A DNA stretch of 34,304 bases from assembly GCF_000758945.1 (NCBI RefSeq), contig NZ_JRND01000034.1, forward strand, positions 1 to 34,304, in the 5' to 3' direction. The notes below the pieces were generated by a model, which saw only the letters and a program-made list of their open reading frames with translations, had not been told where the DNA came from and ran no database searches. Shown in pieces: positions 7,073 to 14,634 of this stretch (the stretch's first letter is position 1; every line of letters begins with the position of its first letter). This stretch comes from Lancefieldella parvula_C (GTDB taxonomy: Bacteria; Actinomycetota; Coriobacteriia; Coriobacteriales; Atopobiaceae). A program made the position numbers and the translations under genes.

Positions 7073-7879
7073 ATGGATGTTAGCCCTATTCAGGTGTTAT
7101 TAATTTTCATCGTTGCGTTTATCGCTGGCATCGATCAGTTTAGTTTCCTCGAGTCTCTTTACCAGCCAATCGTAACTGGTTTTTTGGTTGGTTTGATTCT
7201 TGGTGACGTTCAGACTGGTCTCATTGTTGGTGGCACCTATCAGCTTATGACCATCGGTAACATGCCTGTTGGTGGTGCACAGCCACCTAATGCTGTTATC
7301 GGCGGCATTATGTCTGCAGTCTTTGCAATCACTACTAAGCTTGAGCCAATGGCCGCTGTAGCTGCAGCAATTCCATTCTCCCTGCTTGGTCAGTATGCAG
7401 TAACCATCATCTTTACCATTATGTCCCCTGTAATGGCAACTGCTGATGCATACGCCGAGAAGGCCGATCCTAAGGGAATTGCTCGTATCAACTATGGTGC
7501 AATGGCTGCTCTTGGTCTCTTCTTTGGTGTCATTGTTACCCTGTTCTTCCTGGGTGGCGCTGCATTTGGCACTCAGATCACCACGGCAATTCCAAAGTGG
7601 CTCATGAATGCACTGTCCGTCGCCGGTGGCATGATGCGCTTCGTCGGCTTTGCAATCCTGCTGAAGGTTATGGTTTCTCGCGAGCTCTGGGGCTTCTTCC
7701 TCATGGGCTTTGCAGCTGCAATCGTATTTATCAGCATTCCTGAGCTCTCTGGTCCAGCACTTCTGCTTCTTGCTCTCATCGGCTTTGGTATCGCATTCTG
7801 GGATTACCAGCTCCAGACCAAGATGAAGAATGCTGCTCCTGCTGTTGTTGCTGGAGGTGACTTCGAAGATGGCATTTAA
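7073..7879 (+). CDS. Mannose-family PTS enzyme IIC (sugar channel)
   Basis: A 268-residue polytopic membrane protein. Hydrophobic segments run through most of the length, beginning PIQVLLIFIVAFIAGIDQF. FLVGLILGDVQTGLIVGGTYQL and the PVGGAQPPNAVIGG segment are IIC-Man/Aga hallmarks. With IID it forms the membrane channel for the sugar. The ATG at 7073 follows a perfect AAAGGAGGAG. The last 11 bases overlap the start of IID, so the two are probably translationally coupled. Confidence 0.93.
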   Translation: MDVSPIQVLLIFIVAFIAGIDQFSFLESLYQPIVTGFLVGLILGDVQTGLIVGGTYQLMTIGNMPVGGAQPPNAVIGGIMSAVFAITTKLEPMAAVAAAIPFSLLGQYAVTIIFTIMSPVMATADAYAEKADPKGIARINYGAMAALGLFFGVIVTLFFLGGAAFGTQITTAIPKWLMNALSVAGGMMRFVGFAILLKVMVSRELWGFFLMGFAAAIVFISIPELSGPALLLLALIGFGIAFWDYQLQTKMKNAAPAVVAGGDFEDGI

Positions 7880-8948
7880 TATTCCTGATACCTATCAGAA
7901 CACCACTCCTGCTGAGCCACTTGATCAGAAGACGCTCAACAAGATGGTATGGCGCTCCCTGTTCCTGCAGGCTTCCTTCAACTACGAGAGAATGCAGGCA
8001 GCTGGTTGGCTCTACGGTATCCTCCCTGGTCTTGAGAAGATTCACGGCGACAACAAGGATGACCTTGCTGCTTCCATGAGTCACAACCTTGAGTTCTACA
8101 ATACCCACCCATTCTTGGTCACTTTTGTTATGGGTATTGTTCTCTCCCTTGAGCAGAACAAGCTGGATATCCCAACCATTCGTGCAGTCCGCGTTTCTGC
8201 AATGGGTCCTCTGGGCGGCATTGGTGACGCACTGTTCTGGTTCACCCTTGTTCCAATTACTGCTGGTATTACCTCTAACATGGCAATTTCCGGCAATGTC
8301 TTTGCACCATTCTTGTTCCTCATCATCTTTAACATTGCACAGTTTGCTGTACGTTATTGGCTGATGAACCTTTCCTACAAGATGGGTACTGACGCAATTA
8401 CCCTGCTCACCGAGAACGCAAAAGAGTTCACTCGTGCTGCTTCTATCCTGGGCGTCTTTGTTGTTGGCTGCCTGGTTGTCTGCTACGGCGGAACCAAGCT
8501 TGGCGCTGGCGCAAATATCCCTAACGGTGAGACACACAGCGTTGTTCTTTCTCAGGTAACTCTTTCTGATGAGCAGCTTGCTTCTGGTCAGTATGACAAG
8601 GCTCTCTTTGCTAAGGGTTCCTATGCTGACTACAAGAAGGACCCTGAGTCCGTTATGTTCATCGGCGGCAAGACTGCTGATGGCAAGGACGGCACCACTG
8701 CTATTGCTCCAGTCGGTAACGGCGTTAATCTGGTAACTGTTGGCGAGGAAGTCACTTCTCCTGTCTCCATTGACATCCAGAAGATCCTCGACGGCGTTTG
8801 CCCAAAGCTTATCCCACTGGCGCTTACCCTTTGCCTGTACTATCTCATGGCAAAGCGTAACTGGACTCCAATTATGTGCATCTGCCTGCTTCTGGTAATT
8901 GCACTCCTTGGTTCTGGCTTTGGCGTTCTCCCATATATTTGGGGTTAA
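7869..8948 (+). CDS. Mannose-family PTS enzyme IID with a large insertion
   Basis: A 359-residue IID, about 60-80 longer than usual (E. coli ManZ has 283). The N-terminal KTLNKMVWRSLFLQASFNYERMQAAGW, then FNTHP-like FYNTHPFLVTFVMGI and RVSAMGPLGGIGDALFW, are standard. After the membrane segment near 190-207 comes an extra polar stretch, about residues 216-295, with no counterpart I know; the protein then returns to the usual QKILDGVCPKLIPLALTLCLYYLM and final helix. The insert is rich in Gly, Asp, Ser and Thr and has no cysteine. Start ATG 7869 has GGAGGTGA upstream, inside IIC. It is the last PTS gene and is followed by a terminator. Confidence 0.92.
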   Translation: MAFNIPDTYQNTTPAEPLDQKTLNKMVWRSLFLQASFNYERMQAAGWLYGILPGLEKIHGDNKDDLAASMSHNLEFYNTHPFLVTFVMGIVLSLEQNKLDIPTIRAVRVSAMGPLGGIGDALFWFTLVPITAGITSNMAISGNVFAPFLFLIIFNIAQFAVRYWLMNLSYKMGTDAITLLTENAKEFTRAASILGVFVVGCLVVCYGGTKLGAGANIPNGETHSVVLSQVTLSDEQLASGQYDKALFAKGSYADYKKDPESVMFIGGKTADGKDGTTAIAPVGNGVNLVTVGEEVTSPVSIDIQKILDGVCPKLIPLALTLCLYYLMAKRNWTPIMCICLLLVIALLGSGFGVLPYIWG

Positions 8949-8956
8949 GTAAGTGC

Positions 8957-8989
8957 GACGGGTGTCCACTTAGTGGGCACCCGTCTTTT
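8957..8989 (+). terminator. Terminator after the PTS genes
   Basis: A 13-bp stem (8957-8969 with 8973-8985, one G-U pair) has a 3-base loop and is followed by TTTT. It begins 8 bases past the IID stop and would separate the PTS genes from the regulator and catabolic genes, perhaps only in part, since the regulator's ribosome-binding site follows within 10 bases. Confidence 0.88.
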
Positions 8990-9003
8990 ATAGGAGAGTT
9001 TTG

Positions 9004-9732
9004 ATGACAGCGTTTATGGGAAGACAGCCTCTCTACGAGCAGTTAGCAAATATACTGCGCTATCGTATTGAAAACGAGATGGATCCAAACGATCCACTTC
9101 CTTCTGAGCGAGAGCTCTCCGATTCTTATGGTCTTTCTCGCACTACGGTAAGACTGGCCTTGCAAGAGCTTGAACACATGGGACTCATTTACCGTCAACG
9201 TGGTCGGGGTACCTTTGTTGCAGACGTTTCTGAACGCGCAACAGACCTTATGGGCGGCTATAGCTTTACTGACCAGCAGCGTCAGTTGGGCCGCGTTCCA
9301 AAGACAACTATTCTTGAGTTTGACACTATTGAGGCTAATAAATTTTTAGCCCAGCATATGCATGTTATTCTTGGCGAGAAACTCTTCCGCATCAAGCGTT
9401 TAAGAAGTGCTGATAATGTGCCTATGATGCTGGAGGTAACCTACCTTCCAGTCTCACAGTTTTTCTCGCTCACCGCTCATGATGTTGAGCAAAAATCTCT
9501 GTACCAAATTTTTGAAGAAGACTACAACATAAAGATTGGCGTGGCAGAAGAGGAGTTCAAGGCTTCAATTGCTCGCTCAGATGACGCCGCTTTATTGCAA
9601 ATTTCTGAGGGCTCACCTGTTTTGAGCCTTACACGTACAACCTACAATGACAGAAACAATATTGTTGAGTTTACTTTAAGTGTGGCTCGCGCTGATCAAT
9701 TTAGATACAAGATTGTACATACACGCAGTTAA
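9004..9732 (+). CDS. GntR/HutC-family regulator with UTRA domain
   Basis: A 242-residue transcription factor. Residues about 8-75 are the GntR winged helix: LYEQLANILRYRIE, LPSERELSDSYGLSRTTVRLALQELEHMGL and RQRGRGTFV. Residues about 95-235 are a UTRA effector domain, which in relatives (NagR, DasR, AgaR-type) binds phosphorylated amino sugars. The start is taken as ATG 9004 with GGAG 7 bases upstream; TTG 9001 is in frame but closer. It sits between the PTS genes and agaS. The palindrome at 5501-5516 is a plausible target. I infer that it represses the locus until amino-sugar phosphate is present. Confidence 0.93.
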   Translation: MTAFMGRQPLYEQLANILRYRIENEMDPNDPLPSERELSDSYGLSRTTVRLALQELEHMGLIYRQRGRGTFVADVSERATDLMGGYSFTDQQRQLGRVPKTTILEFDTIEANKFLAQHMHVILGEKLFRIKRLRSADNVPMMLEVTYLPVSQFFSLTAHDVEQKSLYQIFEEDYNIKIGVAEEEFKASIARSDDAALLQISEGSPVLSLTRTTYNDRNNIVEFTLSVARADQFRYKIVHTRS

Positions 9733-9754
9733 ATAGCTGTAAGAAGGGATATCA

Positions 9755-10921
9755 ATGTTTAAAAAGAGCCAAGAAGAGCTAAAGGCACTCGGCGCGCATA
9801 TTACAACTGCCGAGATTAAGCAGCAGCCTGAGCTTTGGGAATCTACCTTTGGCATTTATCAGGAGAACCTTTCTGCAATTAAAGAGTTTGTCGAGCGTGC
9901 TCGCAATCTTGGCGAGGGTCGTCGTACCCGCGTGGTCTTTACGGGCGCAGGTACCTCGGCATATGTAGGCGATACCATTACTCCATATCTTCGTTCTCAT
10001 GGCGAGAAGAGCTCTTTTGAGTTTGCGTCTGTTGCAACTACTGATATTGTTTCTGATCCTTATGGCAGCCTTGATCCAGATGATCCAACGGTCTTGGTTT
10101 CTTTTGCACGCTCTGGTAATAGTCCAGAGAGTCTTGCTGCCGTAAATATTGCCCGTAAGATTGTTAAAAATCTTTTGCTCATCAATATTACCTGCGCTCC
10201 TGAAGGAAAACTTGCCGTTGAATCCGCAGGTAAAGACGACACATTGCTGCTTCTTATTCCTGGCGCAAATGACCAGGGCTTTGCTATGACCGGCTCTTAT
10301 AGCTGTATGACACTTCTTGCAACTCTTGTATTTGATAGTGCTGATGACTCACAGAAGAAGGCTTGGATTTCTGATGCTGCTGAGCTAGGTAGGCAGGTAA
10401 TTGAGCGCGAGGAAGAGATTGCTGAGTGGCTTAAGAGCGATTTCAACCGCATTACCTATCTGGGTTCTGGTCCTTTTGTGGGTCTTGCTCATGAGGCTCA
10501 GCTTAAGATTTTGGAGCTTGCAGCTGGTATTAATGCAACGTCGTGGGATTCCTCAATGGGATATCGCCACGGACCAAAGTCGTTTGTCGACGAGCACACC
10601 CTGGTGTTTGATTTTGTTTCCAATAACCCTTATACGCGTCAATATGACCTGGATATTCTCGACGAGATTAAGGGAGACCAGATTGCTGCTCTGACTATTG
10701 GTATTGAGCAAGAGGGGGCAACAAACTTTACGGGAAGAACGTTTAGTCTTCCAGTATTTACAGAGCCTCTACCAGCACCTTATTTGGCTCTGCCTTTTGT
10801 AATGGTTGCTCAAGTCGTGGCACTCTTGAACTCAGTTCGTGTCAATAACAAACCGGACACACCTTCTCCAACTGGTCAGGTTAATCGAGTGGTTAAGGGT
10901 GTTACAATTCACTCACTATAG
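9755..10921 (+). CDS. agaS: AgaS-type galactosamine-6-phosphate deaminase/isomerase
   Basis: A 388-residue cytosolic protein with two SIS domains. The first has RVVFTGAGTSAYVGD (59-73) and VLVSFARSGNSPESLAAV (113-130). The second has ITYLGSGPFVGLAHEAQLK and SMGYRHGPKSFVDE. AgaS converts galactosamine-6-phosphate to tagatose-6-phosphate and ammonia. GlmS-type enzymes share the SIS fold but carry a glutaminase domain that is absent here. ATG 9755 has AGAAGGGA upstream. The neighbouring deacetylase supplies its substrate and the kinase/aldolase pair consumes its product. Confidence 0.92.
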   Translation: MFKKSQEELKALGAHITTAEIKQQPELWESTFGIYQENLSAIKEFVERARNLGEGRRTRVVFTGAGTSAYVGDTITPYLRSHGEKSSFEFASVATTDIVSDPYGSLDPDDPTVLVSFARSGNSPESLAAVNIARKIVKNLLLINITCAPEGKLAVESAGKDDTLLLLIPGANDQGFAMTGSYSCMTLLATLVFDSADDSQKKAWISDAAELGRQVIEREEEIAEWLKSDFNRITYLGSGPFVGLAHEAQLKILELAAGINATSWDSSMGYRHGPKSFVDEHTLVFDFVSNNPYTRQYDLDILDEIKGDQIAALTIGIEQEGATNFTGRTFSLPVFTEPLPAPYLALPFVMVAQVVALLNSVRVNNKPDTPSPTGQVNRVVKGVTIHSL

Positions 10922-10932
10922 GAATTACTAAG

Positions 10933-10959
10933 AAGGACGTGCCTATGGCGCGTCCTTTT
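10933..10959 (+). terminator. Weak terminator or attenuator between agaS and nagA
   Basis: An 11-bp stem (10933-10943 with 10947-10957, one G-U pair) has a 3-base loop and ends in only four T (10956-10959). It lies 11 bases past the agaS stop and 20 before the nagA start. It probably lowers, rather than stops, read-through into nagA. Confidence 0.6.
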
Positions 10960-10978
10960 GAGAATGATTGAGGTACGT

Positions 10979-12145
10979 ATGAGTACATTTGCAGTTAAAG
11001 CAGATAAGTTCTTTTTGCCAGGAGCAACTTCTGGTCCAGGATATTTGCTAATAGAAGACGGTGTATTTGGTCATTTCACTAAAGAAAAGCCAGAGTGTGA
11101 GATTGTTGATCGTACTGGTTCTTGGGTAGCGCCTGGCCTTGTTGATACACATATCCATGGCTTCCTGGACCACGATATTATGGACTGCGATCCTGATGGT
11201 GTCATTGAGATTGCCCAGGGTTTGCTTTCTAACGGTGTAACTTCTTGGCTTCCAACAACACTAACCGCAAGCGTTGCGCAGACCGGTGATGCTTGTGAGT
11301 CCGTTGCTGATGCAGCAGAGGGAATTGCGGCAAACGGTATTGATGCTGCTCGCATCCAGGGCATCTTCCTAGAGGGACCTTTCTTTACCGAGAAACACAA
11401 GGGTGCCCAGAATCCTGCGTACTTCCTTGATCCAGATGTAGAGGTCTTTGATGAGTGGCAGGAGCGCGCTGACGGCTGGATTGCCAAGATTGCTCTTGCT
11501 CCAGAGCGCGATGGCGCTCCAGAGTTCTGTGCAGAGATGGCAGACCGCGGTGTTCATGTGGCACTTGGTCACTCCGATGCAACGTATGAGGAAGCTCTTG
11601 CCTGCGTAAACGCTGGCGCAGATATCTTTGTTCACACCTATAACGGCATGAGCGGTCTTCACCACCGTGAGCCAGGTATGGTTGGTGCTGCAATGACCAC
11701 CCACGGTACTTATGCAGAGGCTATTTGCGACGGCCATCACCTTAATCCTATTGCAGTCCGTGCTCTGGTAAATGCAAAGGGATATGACCATACCGTTCTT
11801 ATTACAGACTGCATGCGTGCAGGTGGTATGCCTAATGGACAGTACAAACTAGGCGATTTCCCCGTTGTTGTTGAAGGCGGAACTGCTCGTCTGATGGATG
11901 AGTCTCATAGCCTTGCTGGTTCAATCCTTCGTCTGTTTGAAGGCGTGAAGAACGTCTTTGACTGGGGTATTGTTTCTGCTGAAGAAGCGGTTCGTATGGC
12001 TTCAGAAAACCCAGCTCGCTCTTGTGGAATTGATGATGTTTGTGGCTTCATCCGTCCTGGATATGATGCTGACTTTATTGTTGTTACAAAAGATCTTCAG
12101 CTTGAAGAGACGTTCCTTGGAGGAAAGAGCGTTTACAAGGCTTAA
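10979..12145 (+). CDS. nagA: N-acetylhexosamine-6-phosphate deacetylase (NagA/AgaA family)
   Basis: A 388-residue amidohydrolase-fold metalloenzyme that removes acetate from N-acetylglucosamine- or N-acetylgalactosamine-6-phosphate. Metal and catalytic residues are visible as H58 and H60 (DTHIHG), E132 (LEGPF), H198 (LGHSDA), H219 (FVHTYNGMS) and D277 (ITDCM). ATG 10979 is chosen with GAGG 5 bases upstream and because homology starts there; the frame from 10958 crosses the hairpin. No glucosamine-6-phosphate deaminase (NagB) is in the window and agaS is the neighbour, so the GalNAc-6-phosphate role is favoured. It could also serve GlcNAc if nagB lies elsewhere. Confidence 0.92.
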   Translation: MSTFAVKADKFFLPGATSGPGYLLIEDGVFGHFTKEKPECEIVDRTGSWVAPGLVDTHIHGFLDHDIMDCDPDGVIEIAQGLLSNGVTSWLPTTLTASVAQTGDACESVADAAEGIAANGIDAARIQGIFLEGPFFTEKHKGAQNPAYFLDPDVEVFDEWQERADGWIAKIALAPERDGAPEFCAEMADRGVHVALGHSDATYEEALACVNAGADIFVHTYNGMSGLHHREPGMVGAAMTTHGTYAEAICDGHHLNPIAVRALVNAKGYDHTVLITDCMRAGGMPNGQYKLGDFPVVVEGGTARLMDESHSLAGSILRLFEGVKNVFDWGIVSAEEAVRMASENPARSCGIDDVCGFIRPGYDADFIVVTKDLQLEETFLGGKSVYKA

Positions 12146-12182
12146 GCAGCAGATTTTGAGTAATACAAATTAAAGGAAGCCT

Positions 12183-12626
12183 ATGGAGTTCTATTCCCAT
12201 AACTATTTAATTCACCATGCAACAGTATTTGACTGGACTCAGCTTGTTCTATTTGGCCTTGTTGCACTTCTAATGATCTTCTCGCTTGTGCATTACATGC
12301 GCGATAGAAAGAATTCTAAGTATCGTGAGCTGGCGCTTATTGCGCTGTTCTCATTAATCTTTCTTGGACTTCTACAGCTTGATCGTGTGCTAGAGGTTAA
12401 TCAGGCAAGTAAGCACTATGAGTCAATTGTTTCCTCACAAGAAAGCTTCGCTCGACGTCTTGAGGTTGATTTTGACCACGTGTACGTTGCCTTTGATAGC
12501 CAGGGAAATCCCTCGTATCTTGAGGTTGACGGTAAGTATTATCACGTTTTGAAAAATACCGAGAATGACTATGTCATTGAACAGATCAATCTCATTGGTA
12601 ATGATATTAAGCATGTAGAGGAGTAG
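12183..12626 (+). CDS. DUF3290 membrane protein
   Basis: A 147-residue protein with two membrane segments, about residues 18-39 (LVLFGLVALLMIFSLVHYM) and 50-65 (ALIALFSLIFLGLLQL), and a soluble C-terminal half containing the family YLEVDGKYYHVLKNTENDYVIEQI region. It is recognised as DUF3290, a family usually encoded directly before a DUF421 gene, as here (4 bases between). Function unknown. ATG 12183 follows AAAGGAAG. It lies 37 bases past nagA in the same direction, so it may be co-transcribed with the amino-sugar genes without sharing their task. Confidence 0.82.
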   Translation: MEFYSHNYLIHHATVFDWTQLVLFGLVALLMIFSLVHYMRDRKNSKYRELALIALFSLIFLGLLQLDRVLEVNQASKHYESIVSSQESFARRLEVDFDHVYVAFDSQGNPSYLEVDGKYYHVLKNTENDYVIEQINLIGNDIKHVEE

Positions 12627-12630
12627 ATCG

Positions 12631-13275
12631 ATGAACTTTTATTTAGAAGTTGCCATTAAATTGTGCATCGGTCTTTTCTCGCTTGTTCTGGCAATTAACG
12701 TCAGCGGAAAAGGAAACCTAGCACCAACTGCAGCAATTGACCAGGTTCAAAACTTTGTACTTGGCGGCATTGTTGGCGGCATGATCTACAACAGTTCAAT
12801 TACCATTTTGCAGTTCACCCTTGTCCTGCTTATTTGGCTCATTATTGTTATGGTTCTTAAATGGTTGAGAACAAACAATATGCTGGTCAAGCAGTTGATT
12901 GATGGACGTCCTGTTATTGTTATTGATAAGGGCAAGCTGCTTGTAGACAACTGTAGGTCTATGGGTCTCACTGCCTACGATGTGTCGCTGAAGCTTCGCC
13001 AGGCAGGAGTGAATTATATCTCAGACGTTAAGCGTGCCATTCTTGAGCAAAATGGACAGTTGATTATTGTTAAAAAAGGAGAAGAGAACGTTAGATTCCC
13101 GCTTATTACTGACGGACAAGTTCAGACAAATATTCTTGAGACGCTGGACCTGGAAGAGAATTGGCTTGAAAGAGAACTTGAGCATCAAGGTTATAAGTCT
13201 GCTTCAGAGGTTTATTTGGGTGAGTATAATAGTGGAGATCTGATTATTACTCCGTATGCGGAGAAAGATCAGTAG
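12631..13275 (+). CDS. DUF421 (YetF-like) membrane protein
   Basis: A 214-residue protein with an N-terminal membrane region (segments near 7-22, 41-52 and 53-72), then a soluble DUF421 domain: LIDGRPVIVIDKGKLLVDNCRSMGLTAYDVSLKLRQAGVNYISDVKRAILEQNGQLIIVKK-like order of motifs, with the R-x-x-G and D-V-x-x-A-x-L-E-x-N-G elements of the family. DUF421 proteins of Bacillus (YetF, SpoVA-like context) have no settled biochemical role. GAGGAG precedes the ATG at 12631 by about 6 bases. Co-occurs with the DUF3290 gene upstream as a fixed pair. Confidence 0.85.
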   Translation: MNFYLEVAIKLCIGLFSLVLAINVSGKGNLAPTAAIDQVQNFVLGGIVGGMIYNSSITILQFTLVLLIWLIIVMVLKWLRTNNMLVKQLIDGRPVIVIDKGKLLVDNCRSMGLTAYDVSLKLRQAGVNYISDVKRAILEQNGQLIIVKKGEENVRFPLITDGQVQTNILETLDLEENWLERELEHQGYKSASEVYLGEYNSGDLIITPYAEKDQ

Positions 13276-13385
13276 GTTAGCAAGAGATAAAACAGTTAAC
13301 CTGTTTATTCCAATTCCGTTTGTGGAAAAGATAATAAATTTATCGTTGACTTGAATTGGAATATGTATACTAAGGCTAACTTTTA

Positions 13386-13417
13386 GAAAGCGGACTGTTG
13401 GAAGACAGCCCGCTTTC
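13386..13417 (+). other. Leader hairpin upstream of znuA
   Basis: A 13-position stem (13386-13398 with 13405-13417) contains one A/C mismatch and a 6-base loop. No T-run follows. It lies about 15 bases past TATACT, so it would be near the 5' end of the transcript. It could stabilise the RNA or be part of a leader switch with the hairpin at 13489-13513. Confidence 0.5.
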
Positions 13418-13433
13418 GTGCTAAAGGGGAAGC

Positions 13434-13463
13434 ATGAATGCATGTTCAGATGATGAGAAGTGA
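13434..13463 (+). CDS. Possible 9-residue leader peptide
   Basis: ATG at 13434 opens a frame for MNACSDDEK and stops at TGA 13461-13463. AAAGGGGA ends 3 bases before the ATG, a good though close ribosome-binding site. It lies between the leader hairpin and the terminator-like hairpin upstream of znuA, the usual arrangement of an attenuation leader. The frame is short enough to arise by chance, so this is tentative. Confidence 0.22.
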   Translation: MNACSDDEK

Positions 13464-13488
13464 GTAGAAAGGCAAAGAAGTGAGGAGA

Positions 13489-13513
13489 AACATGGGTTTC
13501 TCGCCATGTTTTT
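13489..13513 (+). terminator. Terminator-like hairpin upstream of znuA
   Basis: AACATGG (13489-13495) and CCATGTT (13504-13510) pair perfectly around the loop GTTTCTCG, with T to 13513, giving a run of five T together with the stem end. The loop and 3' arm contain a TTCTCGCC octamer (13498-13505). It stands 89 bases before znuA, so it either ends a short leader transcript or belongs to an upstream unit. Confidence 0.55.
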
Positions 13514-13601
13514 ATGCTTGGTAGTGAGGACAATCGCACGATTTTGTTTGAAGAATTTGGCACTACACCGTATTGGTTTTTATAGTTTTGGGAGATGTAA
13601 C

Positions 13602-14597
13602 ATGAATTTGAATCCAACCGTTTCTCGTCGTAGCGCACTTGTAGCTTCCGCTTTTGGCGTGAGTGCTATTCTTGCTGGCTGCAAGCCTGAGGCTCAAAAG
13701 CAAGAAGGAGCTTCTGATAATAAAGACCAGAAGAAGCTCAACATTGTTGCAAGTTTTTATCCTATGTACGATTTTGCAAAGCGCATTGCTGGCGATCATG
13801 CTGAGGTAACATGCCTGGTTCCTGCTGGTACTGAGCCACATGATTGGGAGCCATCCAGCAAGGATATGAAGACTATCCAGGAAGCAGATTTCTTGATTTA
13901 CAACGGTGCTGGTATGGAGCACTGGGTCAAGGACGTACTTGATGGACTTGGTTCTGGCACAAAACTTACAGCAGTTGAGACCAGCAAGGATGTCAAACTT
14001 CTTGAGCTTGAAGAGGACGATGATCACGATCATGAGGAGAAGAAAGACGACCATGATCACGACCATGACCATGGCGGAACCGACCCTCACGTTTGGCTGA
14101 GCCCTCTGAATGCCAAGATTCAGATGAAGAATATTTGTGATGCCCTTTCCGAGAAGGACTCTGAGCACAAGTCAGAGTATGCTGCCAATCTTGATAAGGC
14201 CAACGCAGACTTTGATACGCTTGATAATGAGTTCCATAAGGGTCTGGATTCACTACCTAACAAGACCATTGTTGTTTCTCACCAGGCATTTGGTTATTTG
14301 TGCGAGGCTTATGGTCTCACTCAGATGCCTATTGAGGGCGTTGAGGCAGATGCAGAGCCAAATGCTCAGGAAATGAAGGAGATTACTGAGTTTGTAAAAG
14401 AGCATAATGTAAAGGTTATTTTTACGGAGGAACTGGTAAGTCCTAAGGTTGCTCAGGCAATTGCTGAGGCAACAGGCGCTCGTGTTGAAGAGCTTAACCC
14501 ACTTGAGGGACTTACTGATGATGAGCTCAAGGCAGGCGAGGATTACCTCTCTGTTATGCGCGAGAACCTCAAGGCTCTTGAGGGCGCTCTCGCATAG
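13602..14597 (+). CDS. znuA: Zinc ABC transporter substrate-binding lipoprotein
   Basis: A 331-residue cluster A-I metal-binding lipoprotein. The signal peptide has a twin-arginine start (VSRRSALVAS) and the lipobox LAGC, so C27 is the lipidated residue at the membrane surface. Likely zinc ligands are H80 (EPHDWEPS), H163 (DPHVWLSP) and H227 (SHQAFGYL). Residues 138-158 form the His/Asp-rich loop that marks zinc rather than manganese binders. TEELVSPKVAQAIA in the C-lobe is typical. ATG 13602 has GGGAG 7 bases upstream; the frame from 13506 gives no signal peptide. Whether export uses Tat or Sec is uncertain. Confidence 0.93.
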   Translation: MNLNPTVSRRSALVASAFGVSAILAGCKPEAQKQEGASDNKDQKKLNIVASFYPMYDFAKRIAGDHAEVTCLVPAGTEPHDWEPSSKDMKTIQEADFLIYNGAGMEHWVKDVLDGLGSGTKLTAVETSKDVKLLELEEDDDHDHEEKKDDHDHDHDHGGTDPHVWLSPLNAKIQMKNICDALSEKDSEHKSEYAANLDKANADFDTLDNEFHKGLDSLPNKTIVVSHQAFGYLCEAYGLTQMPIEGVEADAEPNAQEMKEITEFVKEHNVKVIFTEELVSPKVAQAIAEATGARVEELNPLEGLTDDELKAGEDYLSVMRENLKALEGALA

Positions 14598-14634
14598 TGT
14601 GTTGCCAGCTTAGGCTGGATGTTTGGAGGACGTG

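Larger units (their letters stand above)
13276..13601 (+). promoter_or_regulatory. Structured leader region of the zinc transporter operon
   Basis: 326 bases without a full gene. In order: an inverted repeat ATTCCAATTC (13307-13316) / GAATTGGAAT (13353-13362); TTGACT (13346-13351) and TATACT (13366-13371), promoter-like but only 14 bp apart; CTAAGGCTAAC (13370-13380), which partly resembles a DtxR/MntR-type box; a hairpin (13386-13417); a 9-codon reading frame (13434-13463); and a terminator-like hairpin (13489-13513). The second inverted-repeat arm lies between the two promoter hexamers, where a repressor such as Zur could act. Zur binding is inferred, not shown. Confidence 0.5.

Noticed and set aside
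7776..8969. 397-codon open frame on the minus strand opposite IIC/IID
   Set aside because: It is antisense to two clear PTS genes, has no family motif or ribosome-binding site, and its composition is that of a mirrored coding frame.
9001..9003. TTG as start of the GntR gene
   Set aside because: The ATG directly after it has better spacing (7 bases) from GGAG.
13346..13371. Standard sigma-70 promoter for znuA
   Set aside because: Both hexamers look good but are 14 bp apart instead of 16-18, so it is not called as a standard promoter.
14020..14075. Repetitive GATCAC/GACCAT-like bases that look like a short tandem repeat
   Set aside because: They encode the His/Asp loop of ZnuA, a normal family feature, not a CRISPR or microsatellite.
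13563..14168. 201-codon minus frame opposite znuA
   Set aside because: It is a shadow of znuA; its hydrophobic stretch is the complement of the Asp/His codons.
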